Assembly: GCA_024704765.1 (NCBI GenBank)
Contig: JAKMXF010000042.1
Location: 1 to 54,532 of the forward strand
Direction: 5' to 3'
DNA length: 54,532 nucleotides
Origin: Oopsacas minuta
Lineage: Eukaryota; Porifera; Hexactinellida; Lyssacinosida; Leucopsacidae
Positions 42,471-53,277 of the stretch are shown here, in pieces; position 1 is the first letter of the stretch; each line of letters starts with the position of its first letter. The notes under the pieces are model-generated. The model did not search any database, was not told the DNA's origin, and worked only from the letters and a program-made list of their open reading frames with translations. The position numbers were made by a program, and so were the translations under genes.

Positions 42471-43953
42471 ATGTTGAACACATATTCTCTGGATATGATG
42501 ATGAAATACCTCCATGGCTATACAGGCACAGTCAATGCTCACGGTATTCTAGAGTTCCAGTATAACCTTATTCGTTATGTGGATGGGGCATTTGAATATA
42601 ACGTAACAACGGCTCCTACAACCTGGAATGTTATACCAAACTTAGAGACAGAGTACAGTCAGCAGCAGAATGAATCTGTGTCTGGAGACGCTTGGGTACT
42701 GTGGATTAGAGCTATAGATATATTCGATCATGAGTTGATTGATTATATAGTTATTTATACAGAATTCTCTTCTCCAATGATAACTGATCTAGGATTAAGT
42801 AAGTTTAGTTAATACTTAACACGTAATTTTGTGGAAAATGTATACTAATATGGGAATATTTGTGAATTTCTGATAAATTCCTGTATTCAAATCAACAGAA
42901 GTTAAGTTAGTTCTGTTTTGCCCAATAATTGCATGAAAATTGTTATTTATGGATATAAAACTGGAGATGATGGAATTTTTCGAAACCCACAGATTAGGCA
43001 AATATAATCTCAGGAATTGATTATTTGTGGTTTGTAAGTATCCTATATGAAACAAATTTATTTTAGAGGTAGATAATCGAGTGACACAGTTTGTACAGAA
43101 ATCAAAAGATATTACAGATCTAATAATATCTTTTAAAGCAATAGATCTTGAGAGTGGTATAAAGTCTGTGTACTGGGATATTGAGTATGAGAATCAGACT
43201 ATTATAGCTACTGATACAGTCACTGTTGATATGCTTTCTGTTGTAAGTTTTGAATTATTTGGTATATATGCATAATCTACTTATAGTGATAGTTATATCT
43301 GATGATATATGGAAATTTCACATAGTGGCGTCCTGCTGGTTATGTGGCGAATTATTAATTATCGTAGCGTTATTTCTAGATGTCTTCCTGCAACCTATTT
43401 GGTGATATGAATCATGTAGTTGTTGGGATATTTGTATATAGCAATCTAGGTTGCTGGTTAGAATAATCCTATCTTTAATTCAGCCTACTATTCACTCTGA
43501 AAGAATTACTATTTTATTTCAAACATATTTCATTTTTGCATGAAATTCAGGACAAAATATCCTGAACTTCATGCAGAAATGATCTGTAATAGCAATTCAA
43601 TAACCTTCGCAGGGACACTGGCGTAGCGATATGCGGTCAGGTGGTTCATTGAAACAGAGCTCCCTCCCTTTGTCTAGGGGCCCAAGAGTTCCACAATTCG
43701 GCATATACAGGATTGCTGATATATTTCTTTTTAGGAAGAATGCAGTCAACTAGAATCAACTATTTGCTACTGTACTACAGCACATCTCTGTTTCCAACGT
43801 CTCTACGACATTACACCAAACCCTGTCAAGTTTAATATTACAGAACTGCCTCATTTGGATGCATTTATTCTTAAGGTTGTTGTCACTAACTATGCTAACC
43901 TTACAAATACTGACTCCAGGACTATCATAATAGATGAATCACCTCCAATAGCA
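42471..43953 (+). CDS. extracellular/matrix-like gene, three exons seen
   Basis: Exons about 42,471-42,797, 43,069-43,239 and 43,735-43,953 are joined by good GT..AG sites (GTAAGT donors; TTTATTTTAG and CTTTTTAG acceptors). They encode beta-rich, N-glycosylated segments: GDAWVLWIRAIDIFDHELID, then FKAIDLESGIKSVYWDIEYE, then TAHLCFQRLYDITPNPVKFN and DSRTIIIDESPPIAG ending at a donor. The repeated shape (A-D-x-x-SGI-x-S-V-W, IDESPP) resembles extracellular domain arrays of large adhesion proteins. The gene continues beyond 43,953, but later exons were not found before the opposite-strand GTPase gene, and upstream exons are uncertain. Probably a fragment of a larger secreted or cell-surface protein. 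Confidence 0.55.
43502..43605. repeat. intronic imperfect hairpin
   Basis: GCATGAAATTCAGGA faces TCCTGAACTTCATGC with a 7-base loop, and pairing continues outward (AAGAATTACTATTTTA versus the complement of the right flank) after a bulge. It lies within the 43,240-43,734 intron. It is either a small MITE or a microRNA-like precursor. Confidence 0.5.
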
Positions 43954-44104
43954 GGTACTTATATGCATATATGTGTATGCTATTATTTTCAAGTATCCTT
44001 GAAATTTGTTTAAATATCATATTTGTTTTTTAGCACTCCTTTATTATTATAATATATACAAATACGTAACACGATTACAGGACTGTAATGCTAACAGAGT
44101 CTTA

Positions 44105-44215
44105 GGCAAGTAACTACTACCTGAAATAACATACGAGCTAACTAATCTATATAGCACTAAGATGAGTACATAATTACCTTATTGAGAATTCTAAGCAGAT
44201 CCTCTTTAGAAAGTA
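44105..44215. repeat. duplicated 3' flank of GTPase gene 1
   Basis: About 110 bp (including AGCACTAAGATGAGTACATA and TTATTGAGAATTCTAAGCAG) are repeated at 48,965-49,075 downstream of GTPase gene 3, in the same orientation. Confidence 0.9.
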
Positions 44216-44226
44216 AGGCGTACCTC

Positions 44227-45287
44227 TTACATGTCTGGACCACATTCATGCAAATTCCATTTACATCTATTTGGACAGATTCTACAATACCCATTTGTCA
44301 TCATTGCCCAGCATCTTCTTTTATCACTGCAGGGTTGGTTACAATTTTTATGACAGATGCATTTGCATACTGTGCAGTATGTTGTTATCTTCTTGGTAGG
44401 ACCTTTTACAGCTTCCAGTTTCTTTAAGTTCAGAGAAGTGCGAGCATTGGTTGTCATTTGTAAATTTACTCTATCTTCTATGGCTTTTCTAGTTTCTGTT
44501 GTTATCTCGAATGGTAGTTGATGGGCTAGTGTATTATAGAATCTGATGATGCTGTTAATAGTAATATCCCAATATTGTTTAGGATCGCTTCTCCTTTCAG
44601 ATTCAGATTTAAACAAATCCGCGTTGTTGAATGCGAAAAAGCGGTTTTCATCGAATGGGAAGTTGCTCTTCATTGACTCGCTTATAACCTCTGGACAATC
44701 TTCGTCACCGAATCTAGCGAGTACGTACGTGTTCATTTTTGCTTTTCTCTCGAATAATTGTTGTATACTATCAATGATGATCCTTTGTGTTTCTGTCAGT
44801 CTGTGTACGCTTGCATTGATTACAAAACAAATTGCATGGAATTCATCTACTATTTTGAACAGGTCATCTAGTTGTTGTTTATCATTTCATCTCTATCCCC
44901 AAACCCTGGAGTGTCCCATATTATGATAGGATATTCCAAAAAAGTATCTTCAATGAGATATCTAGATATCTCCTTTGTAGGAGATTCATTTTTAGGATTG
45001 ACTAACTTGAATCTCAAATCATCTTCCTTCTCTATCCCAGCTGCATAATTAACGAATGCATTGATTAGTGTGCTTTTCCCACTTCCAGTTTCTCCCACCA
45101 TGATTATTTTTTTCAGGTTCTCCCTTGTTACCTTTTGATAATCACTGACTGATATTTTCTTTGCTGGAAAGGTATACATTTCCATTTCTTCGTTACATTG
45201 TTCTGGAATTTTCTGACTTTTTCTTTCCAAGTTTTCAATATTGATACTTCCTCTGTTCTATCAGGTGAATGTTTTACTTCAGCCATT
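44227..45287 (-). pseudogene. AIG1/IMAP-like GTPase with Cys-rich tail, gene 1
   Basis: The ATG at 45,287 (MAEVKHSPDR) is probably linked by a very short intron (about 36 bp, GTATCA..GTCAG) to the main frame: P-loop MVGETGSGKSTLINAF, then IIWDTPGFGDRD (G3 motif). A one-base frame change after DRDEM (about 44,885) leads to the rest of the G domain (ICFVINASVHRLTETQR), a helical stretch, and a Cys/His-rich module with CTVCKCICHKNC and GYCRICPNRCKW. It stops at 44,227, losing the C-terminal coiled region seen in gene 3. AIG1/IMAP-type GTPases bind GTP on membranes in defence or stress responses; the role here is inferred from family only. Confidence 0.65.
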
Positions 45288-45299
45288 ACAGCTTATTGT

Positions 45300-46100
45300 T
45301 TGCAATCGCTAAGTTGTTACCTAGTAGAAAATATGGCATTGTTATCCTTTGAATTTATTATTTAAATATCTTCGAGTCAGTTACATAATGCAATCTAATC
45401 GGATTTGGGATTAATAGTATATGCCTTGTTGTTGGTAATGTGCATGTGTATTTGATGGAAATTTCCTGTTTATATTACAGAGACAGTGACCTTAATAAAG
45501 AAACTCAAAAATCCAATGTAGCAATTTTTTATGAAGTTGAAATATAGTTTGATTGAATTTTCTGTTTTTTTATGCAAATGTTCATCTATAATTTTACTAT
45601 GACATCATTTAGTAATTTGGTAATTCGTTTTTCTATGAGTATAAGTTATCTTAAGAATTGGTGTAAAAGGAATTTTCGTCTTTATATATTCAGATTACCT
45701 GTATGTAATATTTTTGGGAATTCGAAGGAATATACAATTATCTATTGTCTCTCCTTTTCTATTCGTACTTGTGTCGCTATATTTGCTTATTATTTGCTTA
45801 TTATTTGTTATATTTTCATTTTTGCTAATTATTCCTATTATTTAAATAATAGTGAGGTTATTTGTGGTAACTTTTGCTAACGATAATTGAATATTTGAGA
45901 ATACTCAGACATTCTGTATTATTAATTTATCTAAAATTCTTTTAATATTAACTTTGTTATAACAATTCATTAATCATTTTTAGACATTTCATATGATTCT
46001 CGTTACGTAATACAATCAAGAAACTTTGTTTTACTTAACGAATTCCGCATTTTGAAATTATTTTAATATTTGCATTTAAGAGAACTTACTACTTATATAT
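45300..46100. other. AT-rich stretch, no gene seen
   Basis: One 102-codon open frame (45,572-45,880) looks like AT-rich hydrophobic noise. Nothing else is supported. Confidence 0.4.
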
Positions 46101-46104
46101 CGTA

Positions 46105-46352
46105 CACTGCCTGGCCAAAGGTATTGGAACACTGTTTACAACTTGTGCACAAGTGGCATTAGATGAGAATATGTTGAAAGATTTTATGGATATTGCAGAA
46201 AGTAGAACAATAGCTTGTTATCATTCGGTTTACGATATATTTATGTTCAACATTTTTTGAACTCGTCTTTAGCTGATACAACTATGGTAGCATACCCTTT
46301 GTTTCAGGTATTAATTGTGGCAGGGTGTTCCAATACTTTTGGCCAGGCAGTG
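46105..46352. mobile_element. Tc1-like MITE, copy 2
   Basis: 248 bp, ends CACTGCCTGGCCAAAGGTAT and inverse, TA at 46,103-46,104 and 46,353-46,354. Same family as 21,729-21,978. Confidence 0.9.
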
Positions 46353-46634
46353 TATATATTTTGTATACTTATCCAGAATTTGCAATAACGATATTCCTTC
46401 ATAATCCTGTGTCTTTCAAACGGTAATTACTAATGTAAATGAGGGATGGTGTTGTGTGTGTGTATAGTATAACAGCCCAATTTCTTCATATTACAAATTT
46501 GCAAAAATCGTGACACACAGAAGAAGGTAGGGTGTCAAAATTTTGGAAATTTAGAGGTACGTAACGTTTGAACGGCACTTTAATATCAATAAATATTAAT
46601 TACTTAAGTTAGAAAGAGCTGATAATGTTTTCAA

Positions 46635-46659
46635 ACACACACACACACACACACACACA
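46635..46659. repeat. (AC)n microsatellite
   Basis: About 12 AC units in a row. Confidence 0.95.
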
Positions 46660-46750
46660 TATCCACAAATCTGAATATTCTATTCCAAACATAACATACT
46701 AACCTATACAGAACTTAGCTAGTATAGCAGCTAATACCTAGTCAGTATAG

Positions 46751-48306
46751 CTACAGTATACAACATTCTTCAGAGAAGAGGCTTGTGAAAGACATCTCCT
46801 TTTCAAGCTCTAATATTTCTGATTTTATCTTTTCCAGTGCTTCCTCTGGAGTGACTTTCTTGTGAATAGCCGCTTCAGGTCGAGACATAGTCTGAGACAC
46901 CCTCACTACAATATATTGTATTAGGAATGTTTCCATTTCGAATAGTGTACAATGTTCTTGTCTGGACTTCTTTTGCTGTTTTATGAGTCCTAAATAGTTG
47001 TATGTGCTATCAATATCAAAATATGGTGCTATTCTCTTGAATTCTGTTAGATTTGATTGAACTTTATCTGCCACTCTAATGCTTCCTTCGTTAGCTTTCT
47101 ATACTCATTGGTACAATTCTTTATGTCAGCTTCAATACGAGTCAATTGTGCCTTTGCTTGATCGAATGTTACTTTCTTGTCGTAAGTCACGTTTTGTTTG
47201 GTAGTTTCTTTCTCTTCAATAATGTAAGGATGATCCTCGTGATGTTTTATTTTCCACTTCTTTTGACAAAATTGACAGTTTCCGTTTATGTCGAAAGCTT
47301 CACATTGCTTTTTATCTTTTTTGAGGCAATCAGCATGACAAGTGAAATTGCACACTTTACAATGTGTAGTAGTTTTCTTAGTTGGTACAGAATATTTGAT
47401 TGTTGATGTCTCTTCTGTATAGTAATTCGTGTTATCCCGTATTAGCCCTTCTTTTGTGGATTTCTCATCTTGAAGTTTCTGATATTTCATCGTATGTGCC
47501 TTCATTTTGTCTAGACTCCCCAAGAACCCTTTACAGTTAACATTCAGTTGATGTTTTTGTTCCAGAATGTTATTAGTAGAATATTTTAAATGTATTACCT
47601 TTTTAGCATGAAGCTTGTCAATGAAGTTATTGATTAACTTTATATTTCTATCCCAGAACAGTTTGCTTATTTCAGGCATGCTAGATTCTCTCTCAAACAT
47701 TACTCCATTATTGATAGTGTATACCTTGTTGAGGTAGGAAAGGAAATGTATACCCTGTTAAGTCAGGTAGTATTCTTCATAATGAGATGGAAACGTGAGG
47801 AATTGGTAGACTTATGGTATGATCTCTTTCCCGAAGAAGGACAACATTTGGTTGAAGAGATACTTCTTCACTTGCTTTGTCTTCTCGCTACTTTTCTTAC
47901 TTATCACATCATTATACTTCTCAACAACAACTACAGCATCTAGATGTTGTATTTTGTGTAGAAAGTCTGCTATGTATTTGGATATGTTCATGTTGTATTC
48001 AAATCCGTTAGTATTGGAAAACCCAGGTGTATCCCAGAACATGTAGCTGTAGGTAGAATGCTCCACCTCCAGTTTATAGCCGTGTATCGCATCAGTTGAA
48101 CTGGCACCTGTTTGCTCTTCATTATCTATTACTTTGAATCTGAATTGAGTGGATTGCTCCATTTTGAGAAGAACGTTAGCAATAGAGTTAATAAGTGCAC
48201 TCTTACCACATCCTGTCTCTCCTATGATCAGTATCTGCTTGACTGTATCTTCTTGTTTTGCAAAGCCACTTTGAGTGATTTGGCATGACTGTAGTTTGGT
48301 ATTCAT
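46751..48306 (-). pseudogene. AIG1/IMAP-like GTPase with Cys-rich tail, gene 2
   Basis: Starts MNTKLQSCQITQSGF at 48,306. P-loop IIGETGCGKSALINS and YMFWDTPGFSNTNGF (G3). In-frame TAA stops occur at about 47,809 and 47,758, but the frame stays colinear with gene 1 through SKLFWDRNIKLINN. A helical region and the Cys/His module follow (CKVCNFTCHADC, GNCQFCQKKW), then long coiled coil. A frame change near 47,070 leads to the C-terminal piece ending SLFSEECCIL at 46,751. The ending CCIL could be a prenylation box (CaaX), which would fit membrane attachment. Damage in three places suggests a pseudogene. Confidence 0.65.
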
Positions 48307-48351
48307 TTTGTTTTGCTGCTTTTGTTTACCTTTTGCAAGTGCTAACTCTAT

Positions 48352-48670
48352 TATGACCTGTTGGTTGTATGTTTGGTGATCGACTTAGCTAGATCTTCAT
48401 TACGTACTACTATACTTCCAATAATTGGCACACCATATCGCTTGTACTTCTCTACCAGCTGTAGGAAATCTGTTCTTGCATCTTGACATGTTATTTTCAA
48501 ATCTTCTTTTAATTCTTTGTCTGTTAAGGAAGAAGAATGTCTCTATTAATGTCACCTAAATCTTCAAAGTATATTTTCTTGAACTCGTTTGGAAATGTGG
48601 ATTCAAGGATCGATTTCGTTGTGTCTCAATCAGATTTTCTACTTTCACAAATGTGCATTGTTCTGTCATC
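48352..48670 (-). pseudogene. helical N-terminal domain fragment upstream of GTPase gene 2
   Basis: Two frames in order encode STFPNEFKKIYFEDLGDINR and then DLKITCQDARTDFLQLVEKY, KRYGVPIIGSIVVRNEDLA, ending at a stop near 48,352. The spacing F-x-F--IYF-DLGDI-RDI ... L-ED--ITC-DAR-DFL looks like a small helical bundle. It is probably the former N-terminal domain of gene 2 or of a lost neighbour. Family not recognised. Confidence 0.4.
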
Positions 48671-48964
48671 TTCTAATCTCTCAGATAATTTGTGCTAGTC
48701 CATTTACCATAAAAGTCTTAATATTTTGATATTTGATTACACTTTTTTCGAATTATTCGACATTACCGATAATTTCAAGCCACCCTCCTTGTATAATAAA
48801 TACCGTATTGTCCTGAATACGCTCCGAGGTATTTCCTGCACAATAATAAGCGCCCAACGCTTTTCAGGGAAATGCAGTATTCATATGTATACGCGTACAT
48901 TTTGCAATATATTTCTTACTGATTGAATATATAAGGGATGGACTCTAGTAGTCCTTCTAAGCTC

Positions 48965-49075
48965 AGTAACTACTACCTGAACTAACATACTAGTAAACTA
49001 ATCTATATAGCACTAAGATGAGTACATAATTTCCTTATTGAGAATTCTAAGCAGGTCCTCTCTAAAAAGGAGACA
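48965..49075. repeat. duplicated 3' flank of GTPase gene 3
   Basis: Same sequence as 44,105-44,215; it adjoins the C-terminal end of gene 3. Confidence 0.9.
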
Positions 49076-49088
49076 TGATTTCTTACAC

Positions 49089-49846
49089 TATCTTTGAGGG
49101 TGCTAACTCCATCATTGATTCCGCTGTTAGACTCTTACTCTGTATCTGTATTTGCTCTTGCTTGGCAAGGTTTTCATACTGGATTGCTTTCTCTTGGTTC
49201 CCGCGTTTTGCTTCTGCCTCTGATATGGTTGTGAAATAGTTGTACATATCTAGTGAGTAGTTAGTATTGCTGTTTTCTTGAGACTCTGCAATTGATAATT
49301 GATTTGCCCAAGTAATTTGTTCATATCTTCTTGAGCTTTAGCTTTCTCCCTCTCAAGTGACCGTTTCATTTGTTCATAGACGGAAAGTTGTTTGGTCGCA
49401 TCATCAAAGAGTTGTTTGTCAGCCTTGACAATTTCTTCGCTTACTACTATGTCGTCTTTGTAGATGTAAGGGTGATTATCGTGCCAATCCCATTTACATC
49501 TATCTGGACAGACTCTACAATACCCATCTGTCATTGCCCAGCAGCTTGCTTTATCACTATTGTTTGAACATTTGCAATCTTCATGACACGTGTGGGTGCA
49601 TTGTTTGCAGAACATTGTCATGTTCTTGGTAGGAACTGGTACCTTTGTGTGTGTTTGAACTTTCTTTGTAAAGTGCTTCGTGCGTTCAATCTGACCTTTT
49701 TCAGCTTCCAGTTTCCTTAAGTTCTCTTCACAAATATACTTGATTACAAGAGCTTTGTCTAACTCAGAAGTGATAGCATTGATATTCATTTTTAGCTTTT
49801 CTCTATCTTCTATGACTGCTTTAGTTGTTGTTAAGCTAAAGGCATN
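49089..49846 (-). pseudogene. GTPase-family gene 3, C-terminal half (Cys-rich and coiled coil)
   Basis: A coiled-coil lead (KLKMNINAITSELDKALVIK) precedes the Cys/His module CKQCTHTCHEDC ... GYCRVCPDRCKWDWHDNHPY, homologous to genes 1 and 2. A further coiled coil ends in one frame at 49,250, but a frame shift near 49,270 restores a continuation (YSLDMYNYFTTISEAEA, then SMMELAPSKIV) to a stop near 49,089. No G domain is joined to it: upstream the homology ends at a single N (49,846). Confidence 0.65.
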
Positions 49847-50124
49847 GAATCGCTATTCAACTTACGGCTGTTACCTTCCATACTTTGTTTTATATAATCC
49901 TGAAAATGATTGCGATTTAGTTTCCATTTTAAGTAGAGAGGAGCACGTGTGTTTGGCTTATTCTTATTGAATATGAGAATGGATAACTTTCCCCATACTG
50001 ACTTCGCCCTTCGCCTGTCTCCGTTATCCAAGGCTACCTTAAGTTTATCAAAATCATTGTAGCCCAGTTGGGTAATTGCAGTTACAAATTGTTCCAGAGA
50101 TGTCATAGTTGGAAGTAAGAACAC
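49831..50124 (-). CDS. N-terminal fragment, unknown helical domain, ends at an N
   Basis: The frame from 50,124 (MFLLPTMTSLEQFVTAITQL; the second Met begins the more protein-like part) encodes a basic helical domain (DFDKLKVALDNGDRRRAKSV, PLYLKWKLNRNHFQDYIKQS). It stops just after the ambiguous base at 49,846, where the downstream GTPase-family coiled coil begins in another frame. Either a domain fused to gene 3 with an assembly error, or a misjoin. Family not recognised. Confidence 0.4.
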   Translation of the reverse strand: MFLLPTMTSLEQFVTAITQLGYNDFDKLKVALDNGDRRRAKSVWGKLSILIFNKNKPNTRAPLYLKWKLNRNHFQDYIKQSMEGNSRKLNSDXMPLA

Positions 50125-50175
50125 AATCTATGCCAAAGAGAACGACTAATTTTCTGACACATTTGCATGTAACTA

Positions 50176-50551
50176 CAGTCAACTCCCCTTATATCGGAAA
50201 CAAGGGACCGCAATAATTACTTCTATATGCGCGGATTTCGATATAACCGATGACATTTATGTTTCTTTAACGATTTGTGACTATATTTGTATAATCACAG
50301 ACTTCGATATAGCGAGGATTTCTAATTATCCATCTTCGATATAGCGGGGATTTCTAATTATCCATCTTCGATATAGCGAGGATTTCTAATTATCCATCTT
50401 CGATATAGCGAGGATTTCTAATTATCCATCTTCGATATAGCGAGGATTTCTAATTATCCATCTTCGATATAGCGAGGATTTCTAATTATCCATCTTCGAT
50501 ATAGCGGGGATTTCTAATTATCCATCTTCGATATAGCGGGGATTGACTATG
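50176..50551. mobile_element. Tigger-like MITE with internal minisatellite
   Basis: CAGTCAACTCCCCTTATATC on the left and ATATAGCGGGGATTGACTATG on the right are imperfect inverses, with TA at 50,174-50,175 and 50,552-50,553. Most of the element is the 32-bp array listed separately. Confidence 0.7.
50302..50545. repeat. 32-bp minisatellite, about 7.6 units
   Basis: The unit CTTCGATATAGCGAGGATTT plus CTAATTATCCAT starts at 50,302, 50,334, 50,366, 50,398, 50,430, 50,462, 50,494 and 50,526 (last partial). Units differ only at GCGAGG versus GCGGGG. The unit contains the element's own right terminal sequence. Confidence 0.97.
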
Positions 50552-50554
50552 TAA

Positions 50555-51615
50555 CATTACAAAATGAATTAAGAAAGATACTCAAATGATTGAATTGAAA
50601 TGAAATTTAGTAGAACTGTTGTATGAAGAAAATTTGTGGAAGAAATGAAGTTGAAATATAATAAAGTTGAAAAGTATCAAAAGTATTAAGGTTGTGAGAA
50701 ACGAAATAAATCAATTACTGTTACAAATGCTTTGTTGATTGATATTTACGTTCTTAATTCTTAATTTAATACAAAGTTCAAAAATCTAAACTGACATAAC
50801 TGGTCTTAATAATTGAGAAGGAATACATTTGACCTCAAAAATTCAGTCATCATAAGCGAGTTTACACTAAGAATATTCAAGTAATTAATACATAGCTACA
50901 AAGCATACAAATCATCAAGCAAAAATCGGTCGTCTATGTAATTCCTATGTAAAGTTCGGGCGTTAATAACTTTTCAAAAATAATATTTTAATTACAAATT
51001 GGATATACAGAATATAGCAAGTAAGATGTAAATATTATTAAAATCATAAGTTATTATTACAATTATTTTATGAGATATTAATACAAAACCTCAAACAAAA
51101 TTTAATGCAAAATTGCTTACTCATCATGTAAAATTTGGCGATTATGAGTGATGATATGAAATGTACCAACTTTCTTCTTGATACTGGTATGGTTCTTTTC
51201 AAAATAGGACCCATACTTTTTGAGAAAAAGGTGTTTTAGTGAGGATTTGAATCGGCTGCTAAGATAACACTCGTAGATTTGAGTGCTTGTCAAACACCAT
51301 TCCATTGTTATCTCAGCGAAATACTATCTCCCCCCAGCAATTGTTTATCGAAGAATAAAGTTCGCAATCTAGACTCGCAAAGGAACTTGGAATAATGCCG
51401 TGGTGAATTAAAGAAGAAACTACCAAAGTTCCAGTCTGAATAATGCTTGTATTTCTAGTACATATGTGTATTGTATTCATAATATTCAAACACAGTTTGT
51501 CTGTAGTTATTGGAGTAGTTATAGTGATAAATAATAATCACCACTATCCACCTTTATTCTATACTATTCAATGTAGACTATTATTATTGTTATTTCATCA
51601 TGTATCACTATTGTT
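50555..51615. other. AT-rich stretch with one small minus-strand ORF
   Basis: A 62-codon minus frame at 51,117-51,305 (MEWCLTSTQIYECYLSSRFK...) has protein-like composition but no family. Otherwise nothing supported. Confidence 0.35.
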
Positions 51616-51619
51616 GATA

Positions 51620-52720
51620 TCTTACTATAGGAAATTAACCTTTCATGACAGTTAATACTACACCATATATTGTAATTCGGTTTATACACAATTCTTATCA
51701 CTTCTTTTCTGGTAATTCACTATATTTCCTGATAGAGAATATTCTCGTGCAATTCATGGTCAACTTCTGGAAGCAAAACTCGATGAATCCCCGTCAAGAG
51801 CGACTGTGTTTAGATGGTATCAAAGGTTTAATGAGCAGAGACTTTCGTTAAAGGACGATCCCAGAGTGGGCTGCTCTCGTTCCTCGACAGACGACATCCG
51901 TATTCATCAAATTCGTCAATTAATTGACACTGAACCTAAACAGTCAGTTCGAATACTAGCTGATACAACTGAGATTAGTAGAGAATCGGTTGGACGCATC
52001 CTAGTTGAGGTACTGGGGTTAAGTAAGGTCTGCTCTGTCTGGGTCCCACACCTGCTTTCTAAGGCTAACATGGACTCTAGGGTGGTCTGTGCTCAAGAAA
52101 TCGTCGAGATGATTGATAAATACTCAATGGCCGAATTTCTAAGGTGTTGGTCAACTGAGGACGAGAGTTGGGTGTTCTTTGATCCTCATCTACAAAGGCA
52201 GAGAACAAAGCATGGCTGGCCCCTGATCAGAAGCGTCCTCGAGTTGTCCGCCCTCAACTGACAATTCGTAAGGCATTAATCATTTTGGCATTTACTGGTT
52301 ATAGGAAATTCAGCGTTGCTCTCGCACCCCCCAAAGAGACAATAAATGCAGAGGTATATATTGACTTTATTCAATCCACTGAAGAAATATGGCGTAAACT
52401 TCACTCAAATCCAATAAAACTTTGTGATTTATGGGGGCAACATGACAACGCTAGACCCCATACTGTTAGAGCGACAATGAAATACCTTAAAAGGAGGGAT
52501 ATGATGTGAATTAAAGAATCGCCATACAGTCCAGACTTGAATTAGTGCGATAGGTGAGTTTTCAAGGAGCTTAAAAAGCATCTACGGCAAGATGAATATT
52601 CTAGCGCAGATGAAATCCAAAAGAGAACGCTGCAATTCATGAGACAGCTGACTGCAGAACGTTTCCCACTGGAAATTCAAAGATTTATAGACATTGTAAG
52701 GACAGTTGTCCACCCTTCTT
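51620..52720 (+). mobile_element. mariner (DD34D) element, right end lost
   Basis: The left end TCTTACTATAGGAAATTAAC follows TA (51,618-51,619), identical to the MITE at 22,124. The matching right end was not found near 52,700, so the element is truncated or diverged there. It contains a broken transposase. Confidence 0.65.
51748..52710 (+). pseudogene. mariner transposase, broken
   Basis: The N-terminus (FMVNFWKQNSMNPRQERL) shifts frame near 51,800 to MFRWYQRFNEQRLSLKDDPR with the helix-turn-helix ISRESVGRILVE. The first catalytic D is in STEDESWVFFD, the second in WGQHDNARPHTVRA, and the third follows SPYSPDLN as CDRW. 34 residues separate the last two, so DD34D. Stops at 52,507-52,509 and 52,544, plus a frame change near 52,260, inactivate it. 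The C-terminal part (VFKELKKHLRQDEYSSADEI) is readable to about 52,700. Confidence 0.75.
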
Positions 52721-53037
52721 TGACCCCCCATTTCACTTTTTATATGTTTGTATTTCTTTGTTCTTCCTTGTTTGTTGTTTACTTCACACTTCTCAATCAT
52801 ATTCAGGTCTGGAATAATTATTTATTGATATTTGTATATTTCGTATTTCTATAATTAGAACATTATTTACATCAACAAACACGTACTTTAATGATTTGTG
52901 TATTTACTTATTCAATTCATTTGTTTGTTTTATTCACACAATTCTAAGACTAAACGATGAGCGAAACGACAACTAGTTCAGACACGTAGCTATCACAGCT
53001 AGGCGAGTACAAAATCTTTCTATTTCAACAAATACTA

Positions 53038-53167
53038 CAGTGGAACCTCCAGGAGTGGGGAGATTGGAACTCGGATTTCAGAGGTTCACTTGCTTGAGAA
53101 TTGATGTAGTTGAAGCCTATCTTACGTCACGCATTTAAGAGAGTCCCCGCTTCTGGAGGGTCCATTG
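53038..53167. mobile_element. Tigger-like MITE
   Basis: 130 bp; CAGTGGAACCTCCAGGAGTG on the left, inverse CGCTTCTGGAGGGTCCATTG on the right; TA at 53,036-53,037 and 53,168-53,169. Confidence 0.85.
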
Positions 53168-53277
53168 TATATCTCAATAAATACTACAATACTACATTCT
53201 ACATCATTATTATTGTTTGTTATATTATTATTATTTGTATGTATTTTAATCATCCTTCCCTTGTATAAAGTGAAAAA

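Noticed and set aside
45572-45880. 102-codon plus-strand open frame with hydrophobic runs
   Set aside because: Composition (I, F, Y, N, S, L) is what random AT-rich DNA gives; no start context or family.
50302-50545. CRISPR array
   Set aside because: The repeats are directly adjacent 32-bp units without unique spacers.
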